From assembly GCA_963709775.1 (NCBI GenBank), contig CAVPXS010000002.1:15746-79745 (forward strand): a stretch of 64,000 bases of DNA, written 5' to 3'. The translations under genes and the position numbers were made by a program. The notes beneath the pieces are model-generated. The model searched no databases. It worked only from the letters and a program-made list of their open reading frames with translations, and was not told the DNA's origin. This document shows positions 8,683 through 17,356 of this stretch, one piece after another. The DNA comes from Salinimicrobium sp963709775. GTDB lineage: Bacteria; Bacteroidota; Bacteroidia; Flavobacteriales; Flavobacteriaceae. Position 1 is the first letter of the stretch. Each line of letters begins with the position of its first letter.

Positions 8683-9670
8683 ATGATCAAAAGGTTTGGA
8701 AAAAGTCCTGAGGGTATGCGCCTTCAGAAGATAAGGAATTCTCCTAACTACAGGGATGGGAGTTTCAAAAACGTAGAAAAAACTTCGGTTAATCCCGATA
8801 ATGTTTCCATGTTCACCATTCTTAAAAAGATGATCATCGAGACCTTCTTCTGTTCGCCCGGCTTCAGAAATTCCAAATCAGAAAGTAGAGCTAAAAGATC
8901 TAAATCCCGACGAACCGCAACTGGTTTGGTTTGGCCATTCCTCATATTTGATTCAGATTAAAGGATATAGAGTGCTTGTGGATCCGGTTTTTAGTGGTAA
9001 TGCCTCTCCCTTTCGCTTCTTCGGAAAAGCCTTTGAGGGAGCAGATCATTATGATGCTGAAGATATGCCCGAAATTGATCTTCTGGTCATCACTCATGAT
9101 CACTACGACCACCTCGATTATCCCAGCATAAAGAAACTGGATTCGAAGGTGTCCAAAATTGCTACTTCCCTGGGAGTAGGAGCACACCTTGAAACCTGGG
9201 GCGTCAAAAGTGACAAAATTACCGAGTTTGATTGGTGGGAGTCGAAAGAGATCAACAGCGAGGTAAGACTTACTGCTACTCCTTCACGTCATTTTTCGGG
9301 GCGTAGTATTAAAAGAGCACAAACTCTCTGGTCTTCCTTCGTATTGGAGATCTTTGGGTTTAAGATCTTCCTTGGCGGGGACTCCGGCTTTGACGGAAGT
9401 TTTAAAAAAATAGGGGATAAATTCGGTCCTTTTGACCTCACTTTACTGGAGTGCGGACAGTTCGGGGAATATTGGCCTCAAATCCACATGTTCCCGGAGC
9501 AAACTGTGCAGGCAGCTGTAGATTTACAGGCAAAACGGGTCATTCCCGTGCACTGGGGGAAATTTGTACTCTCTTACCACCCCTGGAATGAACCTATAAA
9601 AAGATTTGTGGCAGCAGCCGAAAAAGCCGGAGTCAGATTATTTCTCTCCACGAATTGGAGAACCGGTTAA
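8683..9670 (+). pseudogene. UlaG/RomA-type metallo-beta-lactamase-fold hydrolase, one frameshift
   Basis: The reading frame starts at 8683 (MIKRFGKSPEGMRL, SPNYRDGSF, typical of the N-terminus of this family). It shifts at about 8855-8860, where the downstream frame takes over (ASEIPNQKVELKDLNP, VWFGHSSYLIQIKGY). It then runs to the stop at 9670. The zinc-binding motif is THDHYDHLDY, with later histidines in TPSRHFSGR and VHWGKF. Together the two pieces make about 329 residues, the usual length. The part from 8948 on looks like a complete ORF but lacks the N-terminal strand. An assembly indel or a recent mutation would both explain it. The family includes lactonases and phospholipase D-like enzymes; the substrate is unknown. 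Confidence 0.8.
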
Positions 9671-9720
9671 TTTTACTGCGGAATATGAACAGCAGCCATG
9701 GTGGCTTTTTGAAAATAAAG

Positions 9721-10347
9721 ATGAACAACATGAACGAGAATCAGCAACACTGGGATAAGGTTTATTCTGAAAAAGCGCCAACAGAAGTTAGTTGGTATGA
9801 GCCCATGCCCGAGATCTCTTTAAATCTCATTAAAGATTGTAACCTGGAAAAGGATGCTGCCATTATAGATATTGGAGGAGGGGACAGTTTTTTAGCAGAG
9901 TTCCTGGTGTCCAAAGATTATACAGATGTTACGGTGGTAGATATTTCCAAAAATGCCATTGAACGGGCAAAGGAGCGAATGTGTGAAAAGGCCGATCAGG
10001 TTACCTGGATCGTAGCCGATGCAGCCAATTTTAAACCTGATAAAAAATATGACCTGTGGCATGACCGGGCCGCCTTCCATTTTCTTACAAACGAAGAACA
10101 ACGGGAGAATTACCTTAAGACTTTGTTTGAATCTATAAAACCGGGAGGCTATGTGGTCCTGAGTACATTTTCAGATAAAGGTCCGCCTACCTGTAGCGGA
10201 CTTCCGGTGCAGAGATATTCTGTAGGAGAAATGCAGAAATTATTCGAAGAAGAATTTAGTGTTTTGAGTGGAAGAAGTGTAGATCACACCACCCCTTCGG
10301 GCAAAACACAGAATTTCACGGTATGTAGTTTTCAGAAGAAAAAATAA
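9721..10347 (+). CDS. Class I SAM-dependent methyltransferase
   Basis: The best start is the ATG at 9721 or 9730 (MNENQQHWDKVYSEK is the conserved N-terminus). The longer frame from 9655 overlaps the preceding gene and adds unlikely residues. The SAM-binding motif I is AIIDIGGGDSFLAE, with acidic motif VVDISKNAIERAKE, DAANF, and the pattern LWHDRAAFHFL. Similar proteins are annotated as TehB-like or UbiE-like methyltransferases. A methyl acceptor such as tellurite or a thiol is possible but unproven. It follows the MBL gene closely and precedes a second methyltransferase by 12 bp, which suggests one operon. Confidence 0.85.
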   Translation: MNNMNENQQHWDKVYSEKAPTEVSWYEPMPEISLNLIKDCNLEKDAAIIDIGGGDSFLAEFLVSKDYTDVTVVDISKNAIERAKERMCEKADQVTWIVADAANFKPDKKYDLWHDRAAFHFLTNEEQRENYLKTLFESIKPGGYVVLSTFSDKGPPTCSGLPVQRYSVGEMQKLFEEEFSVLSGRSVDHTTPSGKTQNFTVCSFQKKK

Positions 10348-10359
10348 ATCAGAAAAGAG

Positions 10360-10971
10360 ATGAAAGAATTTTGGAATGAAAGATACAATAGCGAAGAATA
10401 TGTATATGGAGAGGTGCCTAATGAGTATTTCCACTCACGATTTACTCAATTCGATCCCGGGGAAATATTATTTGCTGCTGAAGGAGAAGGGAGAAATGCT
10501 GTTTTCGCAGCTAAGTGTGACTGGAAAGTAACTGCTTTTGATGTTAGTACAGAGGCGAAAAAGAAAGCTGAAAAACTAGCCAAAAAGCATAAGGTGGAGT
10601 TGGATTACCGGGTGGGGGAACTGCCAGACCTGGGGTTTGAAAAAGGGGATTTTGATGCCATAGCATTGATCTATGCTCATTTTCCTGTAGAAGTACGAAA
10701 AAAGTACCACGAGTTATTGATCTCTTATTTGAGAAGGGACGGGTTGATATTCTTTGAAGGCTTTAGCAAGAAGCATAAGATCTATCAGGATAAAAATCCG
10801 GGAGTTGGAGGTCCAAAGGATGAAGCCTTGTTATTTTCTATGGAGGAGATAAAAGAGGATTTTGGAAGTCTCAATTTTCTGGAATTGTATGAAGCCGAGG
10901 TAGATTTAAAAGAAGGAAAAGGACACGACGGTTTGGGCGCAGTTATTCGCTTTGTAGCCCAGAAGAAGTAA
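10360..10971 (+). CDS. Class I SAM-dependent methyltransferase (TehB/thiopurine-like)
   Basis: 203 residues. The start MKEFWNERYNSEEYVYGEVPNEYF is typical of this small family. Motif I is atypical (ILFAAEGEGRNAVFAA: the usual DxGxG is EGEG), followed by VTAFDVSTEAKKKAEKLA and DFDAIALIYAHFP. Such proteins resemble thiopurine S-methyltransferases and TehB and probably methylate a small soft nucleophile. The gene is the last of the MBL-methyltransferase-methyltransferase run, with a strong hairpin behind it. Confidence 0.85.
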   Translation: MKEFWNERYNSEEYVYGEVPNEYFHSRFTQFDPGEILFAAEGEGRNAVFAAKCDWKVTAFDVSTEAKKKAEKLAKKHKVELDYRVGELPDLGFEKGDFDAIALIYAHFPVEVRKKYHELLISYLRRDGLIFFEGFSKKHKIYQDKNPGVGGPKDEALLFSMEEIKEDFGSLNFLELYEAEVDLKEGKGHDGLGAVIRFVAQKK

Positions 10972-11063
10972 AGGTGCCGGCAGTAATTGTTGAGACTATA
11001 AAGATTCGGAATTTGGAATATAAAAGTAATGGCAGAAGTCAGGCTGAGATTTCTGAAATCAAA

Positions 11064-11093
11064 AATGGCTGCTATTTATTAATAGCAGCCATT
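11064..11093. terminator. Bidirectional terminator hairpin
   Basis: A perfect 13-bp stem AATGGCTGCTATT/AATAGCAGCCATT with a TATT loop separates two convergent genes. On the minus strand it is followed by TTTTGATTT, on the plus strand by CCTTTAAATTAT, so it can serve both sides. Confidence 0.85.
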
Positions 11094-11124
11094 CCTTTAA
11101 ATTATCCTGTATAATAGTTAAGGA

Positions 11125-12745
11125 TTATTTTTCTCTGGTGATCTTTATTTCTCCCATGTTTTCGGGAAAATTGATTGTACCCAGCTCCCGGAATTTTTCC
11201 AGGATGAATTCATTAAGCTGTTTGTCCGTTTTCAGGATATTGTCACCCTTTCCAATTTTGTCATATTTGTGAATGCCCCTTAGCATTCCTGTATGTGTGA
11301 CAACCCGGTAATCCTCTGAATCCTGTAGCGGAGAGCCACCAATACTGATATTGGTTACCCGCTGGCCTACCGGTTTTGTGAGGTCCATCTCGTAGTCAAT
11401 GCCGCTACTTTGAAGCAGACCACCCACAAGATCAAGAGTGTTTTGGGGATTTAAATTCTGCGCAGTTTGCTCCAGGGTGCTTTTTAACTGCTCCCCTGTC
11501 ATTGTAAGGGTCACGATCTTGCTGGGGTGGGGAAGGAGTTTGTAAAGGTTTTCACTGCTTATGTCGCCGTTGAGGGATATTCCGTAGCCCACGCCGGGTA
11601 ATAAAGCAACTTCTGCGTCATATTCCTCCCGTAAGAGGTTTCCTGTCAATTTATCAAAAGGGCTTTCAGATTTGTACTGCCGGCCTATGACGGTTTCAGT
11701 ATTTGCGATCTTTTCTTCCAGTTGATCCAGATAAGGTGATCTCAGTCGGGTAACCAGCTCCATGGTTTCTTGATCGGGCTTCCATTCATCATTCCATAAG
11801 AAGTGATGATCTGTCTTCACATCAATAAGTCGGTTATCGTCAATAATAAGCTGCGTTTCTCCCAAAATGGCGCCATCTGAAAGGGCCTGCACGATAAAGG
11901 TCTCATTTATTTTCTGGGGAGGGGATATAAGATCATGGCTGTGACCACCAATGATGAGGTCAATACCATCTACTTCCCGGGCGATCAATTTGTCTATAGC
12001 CGTACCCGCATGGGAAAGGACTACGAGAATATCCGATTGATCCTGCAGGGTGGGGATGTACTCCTTAATGGCTTCATGACCCGGGGTGAACCTAAGGCCT
12101 TTCATGTTCTCCCTGTTTCCGGTTAAGTGGGTGTTGTGATAGCCGATGGCAAGGACTGCAATTCTGGAACTGCCTACTTTCTTAATTATATAAGGAGGGT
12201 CCAGAAAAGGTTTTCCGGTAATGCTGTCGGTGATATTGGCTGCTCCAAAGGGAAACCCTGCGATCTCCTGCAGCTCGGCTGTACGTTCCTTTCCGTAGTC
12301 GAAGTCGTGATTTCCCAGCGCCATGAAGTCATAGTCAAGGCTTCGCATCAATTGTATAACAGCTTCCCCTTTGGTCAGGTTTCCCAATTGATCATCACTA
12401 AAGGTATCTCCCGCGTCAAGAAGCAATATGTTCTCTGCGCCTTTTTCCTGTCTAATCTTTTTCACTGCTGTGGCCAGGATAGGGGAAACCTTCTATTTTT
12501 GCTTCCCTGTCAAAGGTAAACAGCGTTTCCCGCCCCTCATCGCCGGTTTGAGACGTTGAGTTTCGTTCTGTGGTTTTAAAAGGCATATGCGTGCCATGCC
12601 GGTCATTCGTATGAAGAATAGTTATAATATCTTCGGAAGAGGTTGAGGAACGGATTGCTTGCGGCTGCTCCTGACTTGTTGCCGTTCCCCCACAGGAAAC
12701 GAGACCTGCAAAACCCATTATTGTCAATAATTTTAATGCTTTCAT
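11125..12745 (-). pseudogene. 5'-nucleotidase/2',3'-cyclic phosphodiesterase family lipoprotein, one frameshift
   Basis: The N-terminal piece (12745 back to 12452) has a lipoprotein signal (GLVSC) and the metallophosphatase motif ITILHTNDRHG. It leaves frame at about 12485, and the downstream frame (ILATAVKKIRQEKG, then LLLDAGDTFSDD, ALGNHDFDYG, GGHSHD) continues to 11125. The last 200 residues are a 5'-nucleotidase C-terminal domain (SLNGDISSENLYKLLPHPSKIV). Joined, the product is about 540 residues, normal for UshA-type periplasmic nucleotidases. An extra base in the run GGTTTCCCCTATCC explains the break. The role would be scavenging phosphate and nucleosides outside the inner membrane. A relative without the C-terminal domain is at 63088. 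Confidence 0.82.
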
Positions 12746-12869
12746 AGTTTTCTCTTTTTAAATTTATTGATTCTGAAGGGCAGCTTAATAAATATACATA
12801 AAAGCTTTGTGCTTCAATATGTGGTAATTATAGCCTGTTTTTCTGCCCGACTTATAAAATCAATGTTAG

Positions 12870-12899
12870 CACCCGCATGGAAAAATACCGCTGCGGGTG
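12870..12899 (-). terminator. Hairpin behind the DsbD-like gene
   Basis: The stem CACCCGCA/TGCGGGTG (8 bp) encloses a 14-base loop that can extend the pairing. On the minus strand the T-tract is weak, so this is a possible rather than a strong terminator. It separates the DsbD operon from the nucleotidase gene. Confidence 0.5.
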
Positions 12900-12909
12900 T
12901 TTACACTTG

Positions 12910-14973
12910 TTAGCTCCCTGCCTGCCCTAAAAATGCAGGTTCCGAAATATCTAAGCTTTCTTCATATTTGGCTTTTCCCGCATCCAGAAATTCAACGAAT
13001 TCCTGAACGTCAAGATCATATGCTCTTGGAGGAGAGAGTAATTCTTCATTGTCTCCAACCAGCGTGTAGTATGGCTGCGCATTTGCATTAAGCTTCTGGA
13101 TCATGAAATCCATGTTCTGTTTACCAATGGTCTTTTTTACTTTATTATCGTAAACAGAAGTGTACCATTCTTCCCTGGGGAGTTCTGTTTTTTCATCCAC
13201 ATACATGGCGACCACAATGTAGTCTTCTTTTAACCTTTTCAAGACTGCAGGATCACTCCATACAGCGGCTTCCATTTCCCGACAATTCACACAACCGTGG
13301 CCGGTAAAGTCTATAAAAATCGGTTTATTTTGCTTTTTTGAGCAGGCAAGCGCTTGTTCGTAATCAAAATATCCTTTGATGCCATGGGGGAGCTCGAGGA
13401 AATCATCGTACTTGGGCTGTTCACATTCTGCGGCAAGTGCGTCCTGTTCCGAAGATACGTCTGTATTCAGGAGTTGGAAATCATGAGTACTCATTGGCGG
13501 CAGGTAACCTGCGAGTGCTTTTAAAGGTGCACCAAAGAGGCCGGGGATAAGATAGACCACAAAACTAAACACTAAGATTGCACTGAGCAATCGTGAAATA
13601 GAAGTGCTTTCAGATTTCTGTTCATGTGGAAAAATGATCTTTCCTAAAAGGTAAAATCCGAGCAGAGTGAAAATTACGATCCACAGGGCTAAATAAATTT
13701 CCCGGTCAAGAAGATTCCAGTGATAAACCTGGTCTACCATACTAAGGAATTTAAGCGCGAGCGCGAGTTCCAGAAACCCTAGAACCACCTTTACCGTATT
13801 AAGCCAGCCACCGCTTTTAGGAAGGGAACTAAGCCATCCCGGGAAGATCGCAAAAAGCGTGAATGGAATTGCAAAGGCAGTAGAAAAGCCTAACATTCCT
13901 ATTAAAGGTTTAATTGCCTGTCCACTGGCGGCTTCCAGTAAAATAGTTCCTGCGATAGGACCTGTACAGCTAAAGCCAACAAGGACAAGCGTAAAGGCCA
14001 TAAAAAATATCCCGGCTAAACCACCTTTGTTGGCCTGGCTATCAATATTATTGACCAGTTTATTTGGCAATCTTATTTCAAACAATCCAAAGAAGGAGAG
14101 AGCGAATAATACAAAAATTGCGAAGAACAAAAGATTGGGAAGCCAGTGTGTGCTTAGAAAATTAGCAAAACCAGCTCCAAATATTAAAGCGAAAACCGTT
14201 CCTACAAGGGTATATATAGCTATGATAGAAATACCATAGATAACCGCATTTAATATTCCCCTTGAGCGGCTACCGCTGGATTTTGTAAAGAATGTAACGG
14301 TCATGGGGATCATGGGAAAAACACAGGGAGTAAGCAGGGCTGCCAGTCCTGCACCAAAGGAGATGAGGAAGAAGGTCATCAATCCCATCCATCCTTTTTC
14401 TTCTTCCACAGGCTGGAAGGTGTTGGTAAACGGCTCCAACTCTTTTAGAACCGGTTGATTGGAAGAGTTGGAAGGATTTGCGGCATTTGTTGCTGCACCA
14501 GCTTTTTCCCCCGAAAGGTCAACAGAAAATTCAGATTCATAGGGAATACATTGCCCGGTCACATCTGAACAAATCTGGTAGGTAACACTTCCCGAGATCA
14601 CCGGTTTTTCATCAATAAGTTTGATCTTATGTTCAAAAACCGCCTTTTCGGTAAAGTAGGTGACATCTCCTTCCCAAATTTCTTCATACTTTTCTTTGGG
14701 GTCTACCGGTATGATCTCCCCCAAAAGTTCAAATTTTTCGGAAGGATCAAAACTGAATTCTGTAAGCATAGGCCCCAGGTCGGGATCAAAATCACTGGAA
14801 TACATGTACCAGTCCTGAGGTATATCGGCAGTAAATGTCAGGGTAACCTCATCTCCCGGTGCAGCATCATTATTATCTGCCTTTACCTGCCATTCTGGTG
14901 CTTCCTGCACCTGTGCTACATGAGGAAGAAAAGAGAATAATGCCAGCAGGAGGCTCAAATATTTTGTTTTCAT
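12910..14973 (-). CDS. dsbD: DsbD-type thiol:disulfide interchange protein
   Basis: 687 residues: a signal peptide (ends near VAQVQEA), a periplasmic immunoglobulin-like alpha domain (about 25-170) with the CSDVTGQC cysteine pair, and a CcdA-like membrane core of eight segments. The core contains the paired cysteines in LLTPCVFPMIP and VGFSCTGPIAG. A C-terminal thioredoxin domain has Cys561/Cys564 (GHGCVNC). The protein passes electrons from cytoplasmic thioredoxin to periplasmic thiol proteins. It is last in a probable operon (DoxX, DsrE, TlpA, DsbD), where it would keep the TlpA-type partner at 15024 reduced. Thioredoxin reductase at 26784 could supply the upstream electrons. Confidence 0.92.
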   Translation of the reverse strand: MKTKYLSLLLALFSFLPHVAQVQEAPEWQVKADNNDAAPGDEVTLTFTADIPQDWYMYSSDFDPDLGPMLTEFSFDPSEKFELLGEIIPVDPKEKYEEIWEGDVTYFTEKAVFEHKIKLIDEKPVISGSVTYQICSDVTGQCIPYESEFSVDLSGEKAGAATNAANPSNSSNQPVLKELEPFTNTFQPVEEEKGWMGLMTFFLISFGAGLAALLTPCVFPMIPMTVTFFTKSSGSRSRGILNAVIYGISIIAIYTLVGTVFALIFGAGFANFLSTHWLPNLLFFAIFVLFALSFFGLFEIRLPNKLVNNIDSQANKGGLAGIFFMAFTLVLVGFSCTGPIAGTILLEAASGQAIKPLIGMLGFSTAFAIPFTLFAIFPGWLSSLPKSGGWLNTVKVVLGFLELALALKFLSMVDQVYHWNLLDREIYLALWIVIFTLLGFYLLGKIIFPHEQKSESTSISRLLSAILVFSFVVYLIPGLFGAPLKALAGYLPPMSTHDFQLLNTDVSSEQDALAAECEQPKYDDFLELPHGIKGYFDYEQALACSKKQNKPIFIDFTGHGCVNCREMEAAVWSDPAVLKRLKEDYIVVAMYVDEKTELPREEWYTSVYDNKVKKTIGKQNMDFMIQKLNANAQPYYTLVGDNEELLSPPRAYDLDVQEFVEFLDAGKAKYEESLDISEPAFLGQAGS

Positions 14974-15023
14974 GAATTCTTTTTGGTTAAAGGAAAGGCT
15001 ACCCGGTTAGGGTAGCCATTTCT

Positions 15024-15617
15024 CTATTGAAGCTCGTTTAGAAATTTTTTGAAATCTTTTGTGTCAAAATCCCCCATTCCAAGATGGGTAAGTGCAAGAT
15101 TTCCATCGGCATCGATCACATAAGTAGTGGGAATACTGCGGGTAGAATACATTTGAGGTATTGGTCCTGCAGCTCTATAGATCTCAAAACCATAATCTTT
15201 TCTATCCTTAAACTTTTTAGCTTTCTCGAAGTTTTGATCTACAGAGAGCATTATAAATTCGACATTGTCGTTTTTCACATCCTGGTAAAGTTTATTAATT
15301 CCAGGCATCTCAGCGATACATGGAGGACACCAGGTGGCCCAGAAATTTAGAAAAATAACTTTTCCACGAAACTGTTCCATATTAACTTTTTCACCTTTGG
15401 AATTGACCAGATTAAGGTCCAGAACTGCACCTTTAGAAGGGGTTACCGCAGCTATATCAGCTTTTTCTTCAATTTTTGGGTCCATAATTCCGGTGGCTAA
15501 AATCCCACGTTGCAGGAATCCAAATACCTCTGTGTGGAGGCCGGTGACAAAAAGGCCAATTAAGACTGCTCCTATAATTCCGTATTCTATTAAATTCTTT
15601 TTTAGTTTCTTATTCAT
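15024..15617 (-). CDS. Membrane-anchored TlpA/ResA-like thioredoxin
   Basis: 197 residues with one N-terminal membrane segment (about 10-28) and no cleavage site, so it is probably anchored and periplasmic. The thioredoxin fold carries the motif NFWATWCPPC (Cys97, Cys100) and the cis-proline loop STRSIPTTYVID. Such proteins reduce specific disulfides, for instance in cytochrome c maturation or sulfur-carrying proteins. It sits 50 bp before DsbD and 24 bp after the DsrE-type gene in the same direction, and DsbD is the natural electron donor. Confidence 0.9.
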   Translation of the reverse strand: MNKKLKKNLIEYGIIGAVLIGLFVTGLHTEVFGFLQRGILATGIMDPKIEEKADIAAVTPSKGAVLDLNLVNSKGEKVNMEQFRGKVIFLNFWATWCPPCIAEMPGINKLYQDVKNDNVEFIMLSVDQNFEKAKKFKDRKDYGFEIYRAAGPIPQMYSTRSIPTTYVIDADGNLALTHLGMGDFDTKDFKKFLNELQ

Positions 15618-15640
15618 GATAAAATCGTTTTTTGTTGATG

Positions 15641-16060
15641 TTATAGTTCAATACTTAAATAGCCCTTCTTTTGTAATTCAAAGTTGTATAGAATGCCATT
15701 TTCCACCACCTTTAAATTCTGGTGAAGTTTTTCGCGATCTACTCCAAACTTCTTTAGGGAGAAACCACATGCATTTATGGTAACATTTGCCTGCCCGGCC
15801 TGCGAGATGAAATCCTTCATCATTTCTTCATTGGTGAGGTTTTGAACAGCCTTACCACAAACTACTACCTGGAAATCTCCAAAATGATGTCCATCTTGTT
15901 TAGCCAGTTCCTGTGCCGCCAGCAGAATAGGTTTTAACTGGGGTACTTTTCTGGTAAGAACTACGTAATTCGTTTTTTCTGAAGGCTGTGTTTGCGCCTG
16001 AGTACTAATTGTAAATAATGCGAACATGATTAGTATGCTGCTATAAAAAATCTTTTTCAT
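15641..16060 (-). CDS. Exported DsrE-family protein
   Basis: 139 residues with a clear signal peptide ending at TISTQAQ. The remainder is a DsrE/DsrF-like fold (NYVVLTRKVPQLKPILLAAQEL; FGDFQVVVCGKAVQNL; VTINACGFSLKKFG). Cytoplasmic DsrE proteins relay sulfur on a conserved cysteine. Here two cysteines, in VVVCGKAV and NACGFSL, occupy the matching positions. A periplasmic version next to TlpA and DsbD suggests sulfur-compound handling outside the cytoplasm. Its start overlaps the DoxX-like gene by 20 bases, so the two are coupled. Confidence 0.85.
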   Translation of the reverse strand: MKKIFYSSILIMFALFTISTQAQTQPSEKTNYVVLTRKVPQLKPILLAAQELAKQDGHHFGDFQVVVCGKAVQNLTNEEMMKDFISQAGQANVTINACGFSLKKFGVDREKLHQNLKVVENGILYNFELQKKGYLSIEL

Positions 16061-16463
16061 GATTTGTTTTTTGAGGTTTATCGAAATCGTTTAATATGAA
16101 GAAAACAAGCCCGCCCATAATGGCGATGTTTTTAAATAAAGGGCCAAGGGTTGTGATCTGTCCTACCTGAATTGTGAGAGTTATTGGAATAAGAACGGCA
16201 AGTAAAATTACTGCTGCCCATCGGGTCCTGAACCCAATTAATAAACTTATTCCGGCCAGGAGCATTACAATTCCGGAGGCGATCACCATGAAACGGGGCT
16301 CCCCGAAAAAATAGGCTATACCTTTAAAACTGGCCTGCTCTATTCGTTGCAGCGTTTTTTCCAACTTGAGCAAATGGCTTGAACTCGCCACAAGGAATAT
16401 CCCGCTTAACATCACTCGGAAAATTTGTACCGAACGACGGCTCACTAAGGTTGTAGTGGTCAT
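16041..16463 (-). CDS. DoxX/MauE-like membrane protein
   Basis: 140 residues with four membrane segments and the SRRSVQIFRVMLSGIFLVASSSHLL pattern of the DoxX/MauE group. Relatives take part in thiosulfate oxidation (DoxD/DoxX) or in disulfide formation. It is the first gene of the DoxX-DsrE-TlpA-DsbD run. The upstream 88 bp contain AT-rich promoter-like sequence, but I see no Crp-type palindrome, so its control may differ from the TauE and persulfide dioxygenase genes. Confidence 0.75.
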   Translation of the reverse strand: MTTTTLVSRRSVQIFRVMLSGIFLVASSSHLLKLEKTLQRIEQASFKGIAYFFGEPRFMVIASGIVMLLAGISLLIGFRTRWAAVILLAVLIPITLTIQVGQITTLGPLFKNIAIMGGLVFFILNDFDKPQKTNHEKDFL

Positions 16464-16551
16464 TGTAGTAAATAATAAAGTGAATAAATAATGGCTGTTA
16501 TAATCGGCAGGGAGCCAGATTTTCAGCCGGAATAATTTTCAGGAATTGAAA

Positions 16552-16899
16552 TTAAACCTTGGGGGGTGGATAGAATTTGTCAGGGGAGATAGAAAAAATC
16601 CCCGGCGTCCGGTAATTGTGTTTTTTGAAGTTGTTGTGCGTAACGGTATTGACCTCCTCGTCCGGCTTAAAGTCAAAAGCCACCTGGCATAAGTAGTCAA
16701 ATTCAAAATGAGATTCTAAATCGGCCTGGGCAAACTCATCGGGAGAATCATTATCCAGTTGATGTTTAGGACACATATTATTTACCAGCGTCACTTCGGA
16801 AGCACTATAAATGATCCCTAAGATTTTTGCATCTATCGACACCATCTTTCCAAGGAAAAGAAGCACGAAAAATGCCGCTATGTAGTTTTTAAAACCCAT
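16552..16899 (-). CDS. Small exported protein of unknown function with C-terminal PPPK motif
   Basis: A 115-residue protein with an N-terminal hydrophobic stretch (NYIAAFFVLLFLGK), two cysteines (MCPKHQ, YLCQVAF), a very acidic middle and the ending DKFYPPPKV. I cannot assign a function; similar tails occur in small exported flavobacterial proteins. The start is the ATG at 16899. A longer frame begins with TTG at 16908, but that TTG is part of the -7 promoter box TACTTTTG (16906-16913), so it cannot be translated. Transcription would begin at or within a few bases of the ATG, giving a nearly leaderless message. It shares the Crp-type operator of the sulfur genes. Confidence 0.7.
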   Translation of the reverse strand: MGFKNYIAAFFVLLFLGKMVSIDAKILGIIYSASEVTLVNNMCPKHQLDNDSPDEFAQADLESHFEFDYLCQVAFDFKPDEEVNTVTHNNFKKHNYRTPGIFSISPDKFYPPPKV

Positions 16900-16905
16900 G
16901 AGGAG

Positions 16906-16950
16906 CAAAAGTAATAATTGACTTGAAAAATATGTGTCACATTTGTTACA
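16906..16950 (-). promoter_or_regulatory. Crp-type operator and promoter of the small exported protein
   Basis: TGTCACATTTGTTACA (16935-16950) is a full match to TGTnACnnnnGTnACA. On the minus strand its centre (16942.5) is 29.5 bp upstream of the first base of TACTTTTG (16913 down to 16906). This is the same spacing as at 7243 and 17877. The site lies between divergent genes and could also influence 17040. Confidence 0.75.
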
Positions 16951-17039
16951 TAAGTTTCATAAGGTTTTGGGAAGAACAGGTTTTTAGGTAAATTAGTAGA
17001 TTGAAAGTAACCAAATAATTTATTTAATCGATCAAAATT

Positions 17040-17354
17040 ATGAAAGCCAACATTTTAAAGACTGTAATGTTCTCTATCACCCTTTTATTCTTTGCTTGTG
17101 GGGAAAGCACAGATGTTGTGGAGTCCGGAACTTATCAAGGAACTATTAAGGAAGTAGAGCCATCTAAGACCGAAATTTATGTAGAGACAGATGATGATCA
17201 AACCCTTGAGCTTTATTTCTCAGATAATACTGAACTTACCCGGGATGGAAGTACAGTAGATTTCTCAACTTTGGAGGAAGGAATGAGAGTTGAGGTTGAT
17301 GTAGAAAAAGAAGGAAAAAGACTTAATCCGCTTGCTGTGCGGGTTCTTGAATAA
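17040..17354 (+). CDS. Small lipoprotein, possible OB/SH3-like beta-barrel
   Basis: 104 residues with a lipobox (SITLLFFAC, Cys20) followed by an acidic domain rich in short beta-type segments (GTYQGTIKEVEPSKTEIYVE, LELYFSDNTELTRDG, MRVEVDVEKEG). This resembles small DUF5666-like or copper-binding-like beta barrels, but no metal ligands are plain. It is two bases from the DUF2231 gene, so the two are co-transcribed. It is divergent from the small exported protein at 16552 across a Crp-type operator. Confidence 0.75.
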   Translation: MKANILKTVMFSITLLFFACGESTDVVESGTYQGTIKEVEPSKTEIYVETDDDQTLELYFSDNTELTRDGSTVDFSTLEEGMRVEVDVEKEGKRLNPLAVRVLE

Positions 17355-17356
17355 AT

